Below are positions 47,167-58,282 of a DNA stretch of 64,000 nt, piece by piece. The notes under the pieces are model-generated. The model was given only the letters and a program-made list of their open reading frames with translations. It made no database searches and was not told where the DNA came from. This DNA is from Polychytrium aggregatum (Eukaryota; Chytridiomycota; Chytridiomycetes; Polychytriales). Within the stretch, counting starts at the first letter, position 1; each line of letters begins with the position of its first letter. The translations under genes and the position numbers were made by a program. Location: assembly GCF_025602895.1 (NCBI RefSeq), contig NW_026516272.1, positions 1 to 64,000 on the forward strand, read 5' to 3'.

Positions 47167-49020
47167 CTACATGTATCCTCTGCTCTTGGGCTTGAAGGCA
47201 TACTTTTCGTTGAAAATCCATCGATGGTCCTTGACGGGATGACCCTGGTAAGCGACAGCAGCGTGGTTAAGTAGCCAACCGCAATCAAGCGACACTGTTT
47301 TGGTCAAGAAGGGATGGGTGCTCTCAGGCGGGTCGTATCGCATCAACGCTGGTTGGCAACAGTGCATGAGGGGGATGCTTGCATACCTGCTCGCCGGCCA
47401 GTCGCAGGTAGGCCGCGGCCTCGTGTTTGTCTTTTCGGACGCCGTCGCCGTTGAGATAGCTCATGCCGAGGGCATAAAGGGACTCTGTTTCCCGCAGAGC
47501 GAGACGATGGCATTGGTCACTAGACGTTTGAGGCACCGGGACTGCACGGCGGGCGCTAGTTTTGATCTCCCACATCCCTATGCACCTGACAGGGTCACTT
47601 ACTTGCATCGCACAGATCGGCACCGCGCCGGAACCATTTGACCATAATCTCCTTTCGACGGTCGTCCTTGCGCATGCCAGCAGGTGCAATGTACTCATCG
47701 ATTCCCACGCCCTTCTGGAAGATGAGGCCGAGCTGGTAGCAGGCCAGGGGCTCCTGGTGAGCTGCTGCCTTGGTGAGCCAGTTGATGGCCATGGGATAGT
47801 TGATGTCGACGCCGTAGCCGTTGAGTAGACATATACCAAACGCATAACATGCAAGAGGATCACATCCTTTGTGGTTCTGGCCATTGGCGGAGCATCCAGT
47901 GGCTCGGAAAAACGTCTGGGAAGACATGACGTAATCGCCCGTTTCAAAGTAAATCAGGGCCTGTCGAATCAAGGCCACGACCTCGGTCCGACACGGGGGA
48001 TAGACGGGTATGAATGGGACCGAGGGCGGTCGATAGTATGCCATGGCGCGGGAGTCTGTCGCGAGCGAGGAACCAGCCAGTCTGGAGGGCGGTGTGAGCC
48101 CGGATGTGTATGGCGATGAGGGAATGCTGAAGGACGCGCTGTGGGTAGACATTTGACTGATTCGCCGGCTCGAGCCTGGCAGACCGATGGGGATGGGCGA
48201 GACAATGTGCGGATCGAGGCTGGACATGGTGGAGCTCGAAGAGGTGCGAGAGTGCGATGACCGGAACTGGGTGTCCGTTTGGTGGTGGGAACAGCGTTGG
48301 TGTTTCGGTTTGAGAGTGCATGGATTGCAGTTGAGCGCGGAGAAGGAAACGGCGGCAGAGCGAGTGTCGTCAGTACAGCTGGTATAGCCGGCGCAGTGGC
48401 CCTAGTTGGCATGTGTGCTTGCCGATATGGAAGCGAGCACACCATGCAGCGTCGGTGCAAGTCTTCTGAGAGACAGGCCGTCTTTCAGCGAGGAAGCGTC
48501 CTGCACGGCCCAGCTCAGCCCCGCCTGCTTCAGAAACCCTCGCGAGCCTTACGCTGTCATATCCGTTCACCGGTGATGATTCTCTGGAAATTTGAGGAGA
48601 GCTCTCGGCACTGCTTCCCATCGGCTCCAGAGTACTGCCCTGGTTCGAGGACGAGCCAAAGCCCAGGCTGGAGAGAAAATTGAACGTGCCCGATGAAACC
48701 GACGACGCCGAGATCGGAGCGAGCTCTGGCGACCGGGAAGGCGACTGCACGACCGATGGCGGCGGGCTAGACAGGGTTGAGGAAGCTTGGGAAGCCGAGC
48801 TCGACAGTGACGGGAAAAACGACGTTCGTCGCCGGTTCGAGCGCTCGAGCGACGACGCAGGGCTGATGGAAGGCGAGCGGGTGAGGCTGGCCAGGACGGT
48901 GAGCCGATGCTGGATCAGTTCGACGAACTCATCGTCGTCGTCCCACAGCGGGGCATTCCGCCGGTAGAAAGATTGTCTGGAGGACGACCTTGAAGGCGAA
49001 AACGCGGACGTTCGCTGCAT
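47167..49020 (-). CDS. Sel1-repeat protein
   Basis: The start at 49020 gives MQRTSAFSPSRSSSRQSFY, a long Ser-rich disordered N-terminal region interrupted by introns. Sel1-like helical repeats follow: DPLACYAFGICLLNGYGVD (about 47815-47875), EPLACYQLGLIFQKGVGID (about 47700-47755) and ESLYALGMSYLNGDGVRKD (about 47430-47490). The C-terminus HPVKDHRWIFNEKYAFKPKS ends at a TAG at 47167-47169. Sel1 repeats build protein-binding solenoids. In fungi, Ser-rich N-tails plus Sel1 repeats occur in chitin-synthase activators (Skt5/Chs4) and Dsf2-like proteins. The C-terminus here lacks a prenylation box, so the partner is undetermined. Exact splice sites were not all checked. Confidence 0.8.
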
Positions 49021-50499
49021 GATAAGGGGAATCGCTAATAGGGTGGTGGTGTTGGGATATGTGCTTTAAGAGAGACCAGTTGAGCAAGTGCCAGAGCAAG
49101 TGCCAGAGTCAGAGTCAGAGTCAAAATGTGGATGCAGTCGAGTCGGATAGGACCGAGGCAGGTGCCCAGACACGAGAAGGGGCTCTCTATGGCTGTGGTT
49201 GGGAGGAAGGAGCAGGCCAGCAGGCTCGGCGCTGCGGGATGGGCGGAATAGCCCGGGTCTTGAAGCAGAACGGGTGGATGGACAGAGCGGCACGCCGGAG
49301 TGGAAGGCAAGCCCAGGGCAGCCAGCCAAAGCGTATGCGGGGACGGTGGCTGAAGAGGCACCCAGTCCAACGAGCGATGCTCTGGCCGCAGGGAGGCACT
49401 GAGCCACAAGACGGGACTGAGGCGAAGAGGGATGGAGGACGAGGAGCCAGCGGCCGAAAGGCCCAAGCCGAGGCAGAAGAAAAACCCGGGCAGAAGCGAG
49501 GGGGGAGGGAGGCCGCATGTGGTCTGGGACTGCGCCAGCAAACCCACCGCCTCAGGGTGTCTGTGGGCTGATCGGCTGCAACACCGACTGCAACACCGAC
49601 TGCAACACCGACTGCAACACCGACTGCAATACCGACCGCCGTCGCCGCCCCACGCCGTCGACAGAGCCCGACAGGAAATTTACTAATGTCCGATCAATGC
49701 AGAGACGGCGATTGGCATCGGGAGGAGTGTTGCAGGAACGGCGGAATGGTGCAGCACGGCTCATGTCCAGAGTGCGCGACTGAATGGACTGCGGGTGCAT
49801 TGGAAATAGGCATTCGCTCTCGGGCGAGGCCGTTTCTCTGCCCCAAAGCCCTGCACACCCGCCGTCGCATGGCTGCTGGTTGGCAGCGTCGTGGGCAGAG
49901 CCAGCCAGGTCTGCTTGCTATGGTCGCCTGGCCTGGGAAAGCGAAATCAGACCCCCTGGCCATGAAAAAAAAAATTGTGAAGGGCCGAAAGCGGGGGCTC
50001 TTGGTCCTTGTTCACAGTGCTGATGGGGAGCAAGAGGCAGCTGGACCAGATAGCTCGTCCTCCAGCACAGCTGCCTCTGCTGGCCATGCCCGGCGCATCC
50101 AGCGCTGCACCCAGCGGCAGCCACCATCGCACCCACCCGCAATCGACGCAACAGCTCCACAGCGCGGTATGATATTGAGCCAGCGTCACCACAAACCCGG
50201 CGACCGAAACATGGTCTCGCTGGACCCGCCGTGGCGCAGGACATGCTGACCTTCACATGACCGCGAAGGTGTTGCTGAATCGCCTTTCCAATCCCGGAAA
50301 CCCAGCGCCCCGCCAGCTCATCCAAGTCGTCTGCATCCTGTCGCTGGCCCGGCCCGCACCCAAGCTCACACGGACGCCCTCTCCTCCGCCAGGATGCCCA
50401 AGAGGTGCGTCTGGCCGCCGATCGCTGCCCGATCGCTGCCCGATCCCAGTTTTTGCCGGCCCATTAATCTTCCTCGCCCTCCCATGCGCCGACAGCCCC
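49021..50499. promoter_or_regulatory. Divergent promoter region upstream of the Sel1 and PIP-motif genes
   Basis: About 1.5 kb between divergent starts. It contains AGAGTCAG-type repeats near 49085-49125 and a 12-base minisatellite at 49576-49635. An in-frame ATG at 50257 could extend the downstream gene by 81 residues but the extension has no recognisable sequence. Confidence 0.45.
49576..49635. repeat. CTGCAACACCGA x5 tandem repeat
   Basis: Four perfect 12-base units and one with a single change (CTGCAATACCGA). Confidence 0.95.
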
Positions 50500-53400
50500 A
50501 TGAAGCCAATCACCCACTACTTTGTTCGGAAGCCAAAGTAGGTTCTCCGCCGGCTCGCCCGCTTCCCAGCTGCATCTCCGGTCACGCACAATAGGATGTG
50601 TATATAGAAGGCATGTGCTAACGCATTGGAATCCCTCGCACACAACAGGCCAGGTACTTGGATCCAGCGACGACAGATGCTGCCTCCTCCGCTCTCCCTC
50701 CAGGTCCGGTCCAGCCCATCGATCTCGACCCGATCCATGCTGATTGTCTCTGCGGCCGTCTTTCTTGTATCTACCTTTGATTCATTCAGCCGATGACCAA
50801 GGCGCGGATGCTACGACAACCGAAGTCTCCTCTGGTCCTTTGAAAGCCGCCGACGGATCCAAGGCCATGAAGCAGACGACCCTATTCTCCGCTCTCGGCA
50901 GCTCAACCGTTCCCGCCTCAGGTGTGTTTCTGTCTGGCGATCTGCACTCGCTCTGCTTGAGCGCTCGTCCAGTGATAATCTCGTTTGGCTTCAAGGCTGC
51001 GTCGTGGATCATTGGCGATGCCGTCTTTGGAGGCACTGATCGATGTATTTGCTGCTCATTACCCTTGATGCAATTTCCGCATATCCCCATGGGCACATCC
51101 ATCCATCCATCGTGCCCACCAATGCTCTGTCGTCCATAACTCCTCCGATCACCAAATCACCCAACAACTCATGGTCGTCAGTCCCGTCGTCACCGTCGGC
51201 AACGAGATCCCGCAACCATGTCGACGAAGTCACATCGATTGCGGTCGAGACCCCATCGGGTGAGTTCAAGCCCAGATCTGTCTACATTCGTGGCACTTGG
51301 GCGATTTGCCCAGATGACGGAGGGCCGTGCCTCTATGCCTTTCGCAAATCTGCTGACTCGTATCGTGTTGGGTGGACAAAAAATCAGCCAAACGCTCAGA
51401 GTCTTCGCCAAGCATACATGAGTTCATCAACTTCCCTTCGCGAAAGAAGCGGGCGGCTCCCAGGCACAAAGAATCGGATATCGTTTCCATATCAAGTAGC
51501 TCCGAGCTATCGGATCTCTCGGACCTGTCGGATCTGTCGAGCGTATCTGAGCTGGAAACCTGGCCAGAGGGTACCAAGCACAACAGGCCCAAGCGGCAGC
51601 GACGAACTGATTCATCACCAACAACCCGGTCAGCGCGGCTGAGGCGATCAGACGAGCCCAGTCGCCCAAGCCAGGGCGTTGGCAAACCCGTTGACTCAGC
51701 TGCGAATGTGCCTGAATTGCAGACACATGATCATCGGCATGGTGATCACACTGATCCCCAGAGCGGCCCCGATACATCGTCCATGGATCCGACCGCACCA
51801 ACAGAGACAAGGCTCGATGCAGCGCAGATCGACTCGCCATTCAGCCCAACACTTGCGCCCGACTCGGAGGATGAGCTCCTATCCTCAGCCATAAGCAAAA
51901 CTGGAGGCAGCCGATCGACAGCAAACCGTGCGTCCTCGTCAGCGTAAGTCACCACCGGAACAATTCCGCGTGCATTCTTGAATCGATGCCCGTCTTTGAT
52001 TCGTGCGCTGTCGAGGATACAGTCGGCCTTCCTCCATGGGATGCGACAAGCGAATGCGCCCTGGGGTCTGGGTATATGGCTGACCTTCTCGTAGCCCCTC
52101 AAAACAGCGCTCCTCGCGAAGGGACCCAGACACCAGCTTTGGATCGATCATAAGCTCAGAATCAGACGGCTCTTCCGACAGCGATTTCGAGGACTTTCCC
52201 TCTGTTCCAAAGACGCCGGGACCTGAATCCGAGACAGTGGAGGAGTATTCACATCGGTGCGTCATCTTGATCACTGTCGCTCCCACCCAATTCGCAACAA
52301 GAGCGTGGTCACCTCGGACTATCGCCGAGTGGGGATCAAAGTGTTTACGGTATCGAGCGTGTCTCATTATTGATGCGACGAATTTGATCGGTTGATACCG
52401 AATCGCGTGCCTATCTCCACAGGTCCTCAAAGAGCCGCCGTGCAAAGAGGAACGTCAATTATGTGTTTTCTCCGCGAGAGTTTCTCAAGAGCGGTCGAGG
52501 CTATCGACTCCCGGTCAGCACAATGCCTGTCGAGACACCTCGGGTTCGGAAACGAGCAGAATTCCAGCTGGACGCTTTGCTCAGAGACGGCATCAAGCGC
52601 CTCAAATCAAAGGAGCTCCATGACACCGTCGCTAAGCTGGTAACACACAACTGTATTGAATGTGTACGGGTGAGGGTATTCTGATGCGCCATCGAAGTTA
52701 CTGAGTTGCACATCACACTCTGTGGCTGCACTGACACGGATAGATGGAGGATGACCGCTCCGACGAAGATACCAAGCCCGCCTCGGAAGAAGCGAGCTAC
52801 AACCTGTTCCTGAGCGACGATCAAGCAAATATGTACAAGGTACCGATGGCTGCGATGAAATGCCGCCGTGGTTGTGGATGCCGTGATGCAAAACGGATCT
52901 CTTGGTCTGTGGATCCAGTAGTCTGACACCACTCAACGACATTATTCCTTGAATTATCAGGAGTTTGCCCAGAAGAATGCCTCGCTGCAAACTCCGGTAG
53001 CACATCAACTCCATGTATTTCATCGCGTTGCCAAGTCAGCCGACGAGAAGCACTACTATCAAAGCCTTGTCAATGAGATTGAGCTGCCGTCGGAAGTCCT
53101 GTTGAAGCGCATCAAAGGTATGACCCAACAGCAGAATCTCGGCGGGCCTGGGGCCGCTACGTTGCCACCATGATGCTTCCCGCTATTGCGGTGACCTCAA
53201 CTCGATATCACATGTTGTTTGCAGTGTCGCAAGAGCACCGAGAGGTTCTTCTCTCAAGCCGGCTGCTCCATATGCATCCGTCAAGACACCTGCTGGTAGA
53301 GTGGCTGTATAAAGAAGGTAGGCGCGCATGAGTGAGCCAGCGAAGCAGCCTATCAAACCAGCACAGCGAGACTGGCGATTTTCTTGTGGCTCAAGTCGAA

Positions 53401-55557
53401 ATCGAAGCACTTTGACCTTTCGCTTCCGGGTTGTCGGTCCTGATCTGTGTATTTCTCTTTGCCAGCGTGCTTCTCTGTCGATCGCCATTCGGAAGCGCAA
53501 GAGAGTTTGCTCCAGATCGTGCGATCGCATGTGAGTGCCCGTGAATCCACCAATCTGGGTTTCGGTGAACATATTATTGCACCTGCAGATTGCCATTGCT
53601 CGCTAGGCTCACAGTGGCGCGGAGTGGCTCGGTGCACTCTCTGTTATCAAAGCTTTGGATGCCGCTGCTCTCTAACTCCTCATGTTTCTTGCCAGGCGGT
53701 TTCGAAGATGAAACATGAAATCGGAGTCGAGGACTTCAAAGATGTGGTGCAAAAGCTTGGGTTCCCTGATTTGATTGTCGACGCCATCGAGACGAGCGAG
53801 TACGACGATGGAGACTCTGTATGGAACAGCCGCAAGTTTGAACCCGCAGCCCGAGCCGGGACTGGAGACGAGGCTGGCCAGAGCGAGCCAGGTTGGTTGA
53901 CAAAGCCCGATAGATAGTGCAGCAAATCCCTTTCCGCTGTTCGAGCCGATATGATGAATTGCATCTGACAGGCCGCCACCGGTTGCTCCACAGACGATAA
54001 AAAGGCGGACGTCATCAGCGACTTCACAGCAAGAGCAATGTATCGATCGGTGTTTTTGTTTGCCGAGATTCACCGATACTCGGAGTACGTTGCCCCTGGC
54101 CTGGCTTGCTTGTTTGGAATCGAAACTCACAGCAGCGACATGCCAAGGACCGAAGCAGGTTCCCATCGCTGTTTTTGTTGGCACACGCCCACCTGGCCGC
54201 ATTAACCAACGCCAAACTGCGGCCTATCTTCTCTCCAGCACCGCATTCAAACTCGAAGAGATCCTCGAAATCACCCTGATATTGGCAGTAATGTCATTGG
54301 ACAGCCGGACAAGCAGGCTCTACGGGGTGTGCCGGACAGCTCTGGAGGTCTTTGTCCAAAAGCTGAGCCACGACGACTGGATCGGCTGGGTAAGCGGCAT
54401 TTCAGGGTGTTGTTCGGTGACCAGCACATTCCACGGCGCTATTGCAACTTGCCACTCACCATACCGCCACTCACAATGCTGCTACTCACTGTGCTGCCAC
54501 TCACGGACCCTTTGCCCACCACCGAATCGAATGATGCTAGGCACAATCATTTGGAAATGCAGTCGCAAGGCTGCTTGGCTCCAACTGCTTCCACCAGTTG
54601 GCGATGTTGGAGAGACTCTTTAGTGGATCCAGCCACAAACGGGTCAAGTTTATGGGCCAGCGACTGGCTGCCTGGTTTGTCTGCACTCGTAGCGAGCTTG
54701 GACCTCAAGAAGCCGCGCAGGTATGGGGGAGCTATGATGTCGTCTTAGCTGTGCAGCTTGGTGATATAGCCTTGGCGATGTGGACTTGATGACGCAGACG
54801 CCAATGGAAAGGCACCTCCCGAGTCAGCTTTTCAACTGGATTATCTGTCGCCCCCCTCCCACTTCCACACTCTCCGCAAAGCCCCAGTCACAGTTTGAGC
54901 TGTGGGAATCACTGAGTCTGCAGCGGATCCTTGAGGCGCTCCAGAACGACTCGCTCTACCGGTGGAATCCGGGCGCCGACTTTGACCAGATCCGCGCCAT
55001 GGTGCGGGTGCTGCAGGTGGCTGTCGGCGGGATTGCCTGCGTCAAGGCAGAGAAGGTGAGTTCATGGATTTGGAACGTGCACAGTCCCTGAGTGGCCTTC
55101 TCGGCCAGCATTATTGCATGGTGCTAAACATCCTGCGACTCTTCTTCTGCCACCAGGAAACCTCTCGGCAAATATCGGTGTTTCTGCGAGCCTTCCACGA
55201 CAAGATCATCGACGCCAGGGCAGAGTTCCTGGACAGAACCAAGGTAAGCCTCCTCGCGACGAGTCTTTGTCAAGTGCGAGGAGTCTTGTCGAGCCAGCTC
55301 GATACCACCCTGCCTGCACCCTGCACCCCGCAACCGATCCGACATTCGATTTGGCATCGGACTGAAGAAGCACTGACTTGGATGCATTCGATGCTGCGCT
55401 ATCGCAGGCCAAACACGTCCTGCTTTCGCTGTCGCTCTGGATGCAGTATGCCTGCGGCGTCGAGAAAATCGAAGGCTATCGCCAAACCGTGCTGGATCCT
55501 GGGTCATGGACGAAGGCCGACACCGAAATGACCGTGGCCGTGGAAATTGAAAGCTAG
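50500..55557 (+). CDS. Unrecognised many-exon nuclear-type protein with PIP-like and SIM-like motifs
   Basis: Exon 1 (50500-50537) encodes MKPITHYFVRKP, a degenerate N-terminal PCNA-interaction (PIP) pattern, and splices in phase at 50654 to YLDPATTDAASSALPPG. Later exons give KQTTLFSALGSS (a second degenerate PIP), then DIVSISSSSELSDLSDLSDL, an acidic SUMO-interaction-like motif. A charged region follows, then FSPREFLKSGRGYRL and QLDALLRDGIKRLKSKELHD (about 52470-52625). The helical C-terminal half contains LPSEVLLKRIKVSQEHREV, MKHEIGVEDFKDVVQKLGFP, FDQIRAMVRVLQVAVGG and FLRAFHDKIIDARAEFLDR. It ends TVAVEIES at a TAG at 55555-55557. The layout suggests a chromatin or DNA-repair scaffold. An SLF2/CANIN-type SMC5/6 loader is one possibility, but similarity is too weak to assert. 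Intermediate exon boundaries are approximate. Confidence 0.55.
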
Positions 55558-55974
55558 ACCGCGATCCAGACCGTGCAGGGCCTGAAAAATGGAAGCCAAT
55601 GTGCCCGGATGATGTGCAAATGCACAAGCCCGTCTCGCAATGGCAAACCGAGACAGCCATCGTTCATCCGGCTGGGCCACGGATGCGCCACCAAGCACTC
55701 GCCGAGCAGTGTCCAGTTTTCGTTTCGTGAGCGCTGTAGTATTATCGCTGTTCGCACATGATGATCCATGCTGTGGTGTAGACACAAGTTGAGCACGGCG
55801 GCATGGCGACGTACCAAAAAAGAAGAAGAAGCGTAGAGTATGGTTGAGCGCAATCCAAAGCTGGATACTACGAGCAGTCAGAGAGTGTGGGAGAAATGGT
55901 GCTGGGCGGATCGGTGAAGGGGAGCAGAGATAAAAGCAGCAACGGCGTTGACAGCAAGCGACCGAAGAAAGCGA
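55558..55974. other. Convergent intergenic region
   Basis: 417 bases between the stops of two convergent genes, with no supported feature. Confidence 0.45.
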
Positions 55975-56391
55975 TCAGAAGCCACGGGCATCCTCCTCGG
56001 ACAGCAGGAAAACGCCGTGGTGGGCGAGCTTGGAGGTGCAGGTACAGACTCGGCGAGCGAAAAAGTCCTCCTCGGCGAGCGAGACAAACTCGGTCTGGCC
56101 GACAAAGCGCACTTCGCCGGGGAGCACGGGCGTGTGCCTCGCAGACAGTGGAGCAATCGAGGCCACCGATTCCCGGGGCGATGAGGATGGCGAGGGAGTC
56201 TGGACCTTGGTCGAGAGATCGTCGTCGTCGTAATCGCTATCGGACCTGGAGGCCGGCGAGGGCGTGCAGCGGGCTGGCGGGATGTGGTTCGACTCGGAGT
56301 ACGATGTGAACAGGTTGGCGATGGTCTGGGAGATCATGTTGGGCGAGCGCAGACGGGAGTGGACGATGGAGAAGCCGGTGCTTGCAGGCAT
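55975..56391 (-). CDS. Small hypothetical protein, 138 residues, single exon
   Basis: The frame from MPASTGFSIVHSRLRSP ends at a TGA at 55975-55977. It is Ser/Pro-rich with an acidic run (SDSDYDDDDLSTK). Its C-terminal third looks structured: LPGEVRFVGQTEFVSLAEED, then FFARRVCTCTSKLAHHGVFL and LSEEDARGF. The frame is open further upstream to 56673, but the added sequence is compositionally biased, so the first clean Met was chosen. Family unknown. The pattern of low-complexity N-terminus and compact C-terminus argues for a real gene, with moderate confidence. Confidence 0.5.
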   Translation of the reverse strand: MPASTGFSIVHSRLRSPNMISQTIANLFTSYSESNHIPPARCTPSPASRSDSDYDDDDLSTKVQTPSPSSSPRESVASIAPLSARHTPVLPGEVRFVGQTEFVSLAEEDFFARRVCTCTSKLAHHGVFLLSEEDARGF

Positions 56392-57402
56392 GTTGAGCAG
56401 AGACTTGGCCGGAGGGGAGCTATTTCTGGGCGGCAAGAAAAAATGCAGCGAGGGCGAGGGGCGGCGAGAAGATAGGGCGAGATAACGGCGAGGAGCCAAC
56501 TGTGAGTGCGGCCTCGACGAACAAAGATGCAGCTGGCGAGATGAGATGCTCGAAGGCCGGCACGATGGACAACAGGGAATAGCACCGAGGGCGAGCCGGG
56601 AGGAAGACGGAACCGCCAAGGGCCAAAGGCAAACGGACCATGCCGGCCAGAGCGCAGGTTTCCCAATCGTCACAAAGCCAACGACCGAGCAGCAGCAGCG
56701 ATGACGATAACAATTATAGCAATAATAGCAACGAAACAGCTACACCAGCACCAGCGCACAGAGCGAGCCAGCGGGGATACGCTGCGGCGCACTCCTACCT
56801 GGACGAGATGGGCAGAGACGATCGGGAGCAGGAACAGAGCAGAGCAGGAGCAGAGCAGGAGCAGAACAGGAGCAGCATTTGGTTCTGGGCAGGCCTGGGT
56901 CCAACGGCTGCGATCCCCGAAGGCGTCATTTCATGTCTGCGCACGCCCATTGGTCCGGCGCTTCTGGCTTTGCTCGATACTGCCTTCTGGATGCCTTTGG
57001 CCGTCCGTCCTGCTGCCAGGGTGCTCGATAGTGCCATCGCTCCGACAGGGCTGGGATTCTGCGATGCATACGGCAACCAGAGCCAGGCGGATGTGGGCGG
57101 TGGAATGCAATGCGGGAGCACCGAGCGAGCGACCCAGACAGAGTCGCCACTGTCTGGCGTCTGTCTGGCGGGCGCTTGATCTGGCATCGCACCACAGACG
57201 ACCAGCCCGACAGCAAATCCAGACCCAGTCGCTCGCATCTCCAACGAACCAACGCTCGAAACGGTCAGCGCAGTTCGTTCTGGCGATAGCGATCGGCAAG
57301 TCATCCCTGAACGTCCAACGACCCCCCAGCAGCACCTCAGAAGCCGCATTCTCTGCCTTCAGATCGCCTTCGCTCTCACCTAGCCTTCGTCTGCCTTCCG
57401 CC
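56392..57402. promoter_or_regulatory. Divergent intergenic region upstream of IMP2
   Basis: About 1 kb. It includes AGAGCAGGAGC-type direct repeats at 56836-56876. The IMP2 frame is open upstream through most of it, but the predicted peptide has no IMP2 similarity. Confidence 0.45.
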
Positions 57403-57954
57403 ATGACTGCAGCACCTGCGGCATCTGCCGGCTCATTTGCTCGCCGGCTCGGCTTCTTTGCCGTCACGTTCGTCCCTCCGGCCATTCTCTTCAACGACTA
57501 TGTCGCCTCGGTCGCGACCGTCAAGGGCCGCTCGATGCAGCCGACATTCAACCCCGACTCGAATGGCGTCTTCCAGGACATTGTTCTGCTCGACCGGTGG
57601 TCCATCACCAACCACCGATACCGCCGTGGCGACGTTGTGTTCTTCACCGCTCCACACAACCCCGACATGATCTTGATCAAGCGCATCATCGCACTCGAGG
57701 GCGACACTGTGCGGCCGCGGCCCAAGTATGTGTCCGCCAACTTGCCGCCGATGCCCATCAACCCTGTCAAGATTCCCAAGGGCCACTGCTGGCTCGAGGG
57801 CGACGAGTCGTTCCACGGCATCGACAGCAACAACTTTGGCCCGGTGCCGCTGGGACTGGTGACCTCGCGGGTGTCGTTTGTGCTGTGGCCGCTCGATAGG
57901 TTTGGTCTGGTGCGATCGCGCATGCCGTCTGGGCGGCTGCTGGAGGAGCGATAG
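57403..57954 (+). CDS. IMP2: Mitochondrial inner membrane protease subunit 2
   Basis: This intronless gene encodes 183 residues of the signal-peptidase S26 family, which removes sorting signals from proteins delivered to the intermembrane space. An N-terminal hydrophobic segment (FFAVTFVPPAILFNDYVASV) anchors it. The catalytic Ser is in VKGRSMQPTFNP and the catalytic Lys in MILIKRIIALEGD. The S26 box IPKGHCWLEGDE and the conserved NNFGPVPLGLV follow. The length and the RSMQPTFNP motif fit IMP2/IMMP2L rather than IMP1. The start at 57403 is the only Met that gives the expected short N-terminus. The absence of introns is unusual beside its intron-rich neighbours. Confidence 0.95.
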   Translation: MTAAPAASAGSFARRLGFFAVTFVPPAILFNDYVASVATVKGRSMQPTFNPDSNGVFQDIVLLDRWSITNHRYRRGDVVFFTAPHNPDMILIKRIIALEGDTVRPRPKYVSANLPPMPINPVKIPKGHCWLEGDESFHGIDSNNFGPVPLGLVTSRVSFVLWPLDRFGLVRSRMPSGRLLEER

Positions 57955-58282
57955 GCTGCACCTGCAAACGCCGCACGAGGCTCGGATTCGGTCTGCCGGA
58001 TGCAATACAATGCCGCAGCGTCCCCAGATCAACCCCGTCTGCCAACCGGGTCCCTGTGTCTGTTTCGGTCTCGGTCTTGGTGCCCGTCTGGTGCATCGCG
58101 GGCTGATACGCGCTGTGGCCCAAGATCCGTGGCCAGCCACCGATCGGCTGCACGTGACGTGTGTGGCTGTGTCGCCGCTCGCCTCGCTCTTGTGCTTGTT
58201 GGCCGCTGGGCCGGCCCTCCTCGGCATTCCCCGTCATCTCCCGCCCAGCTGCCCCTGCTCCTCCTGCCTCGACCCGCACACC
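57955..58282. promoter_or_regulatory. Tandem intergenic region between IMP2 and the next gene
   Basis: 328 bases with no recognised element. It must hold the promoter of the 58283 gene. Confidence 0.45.
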
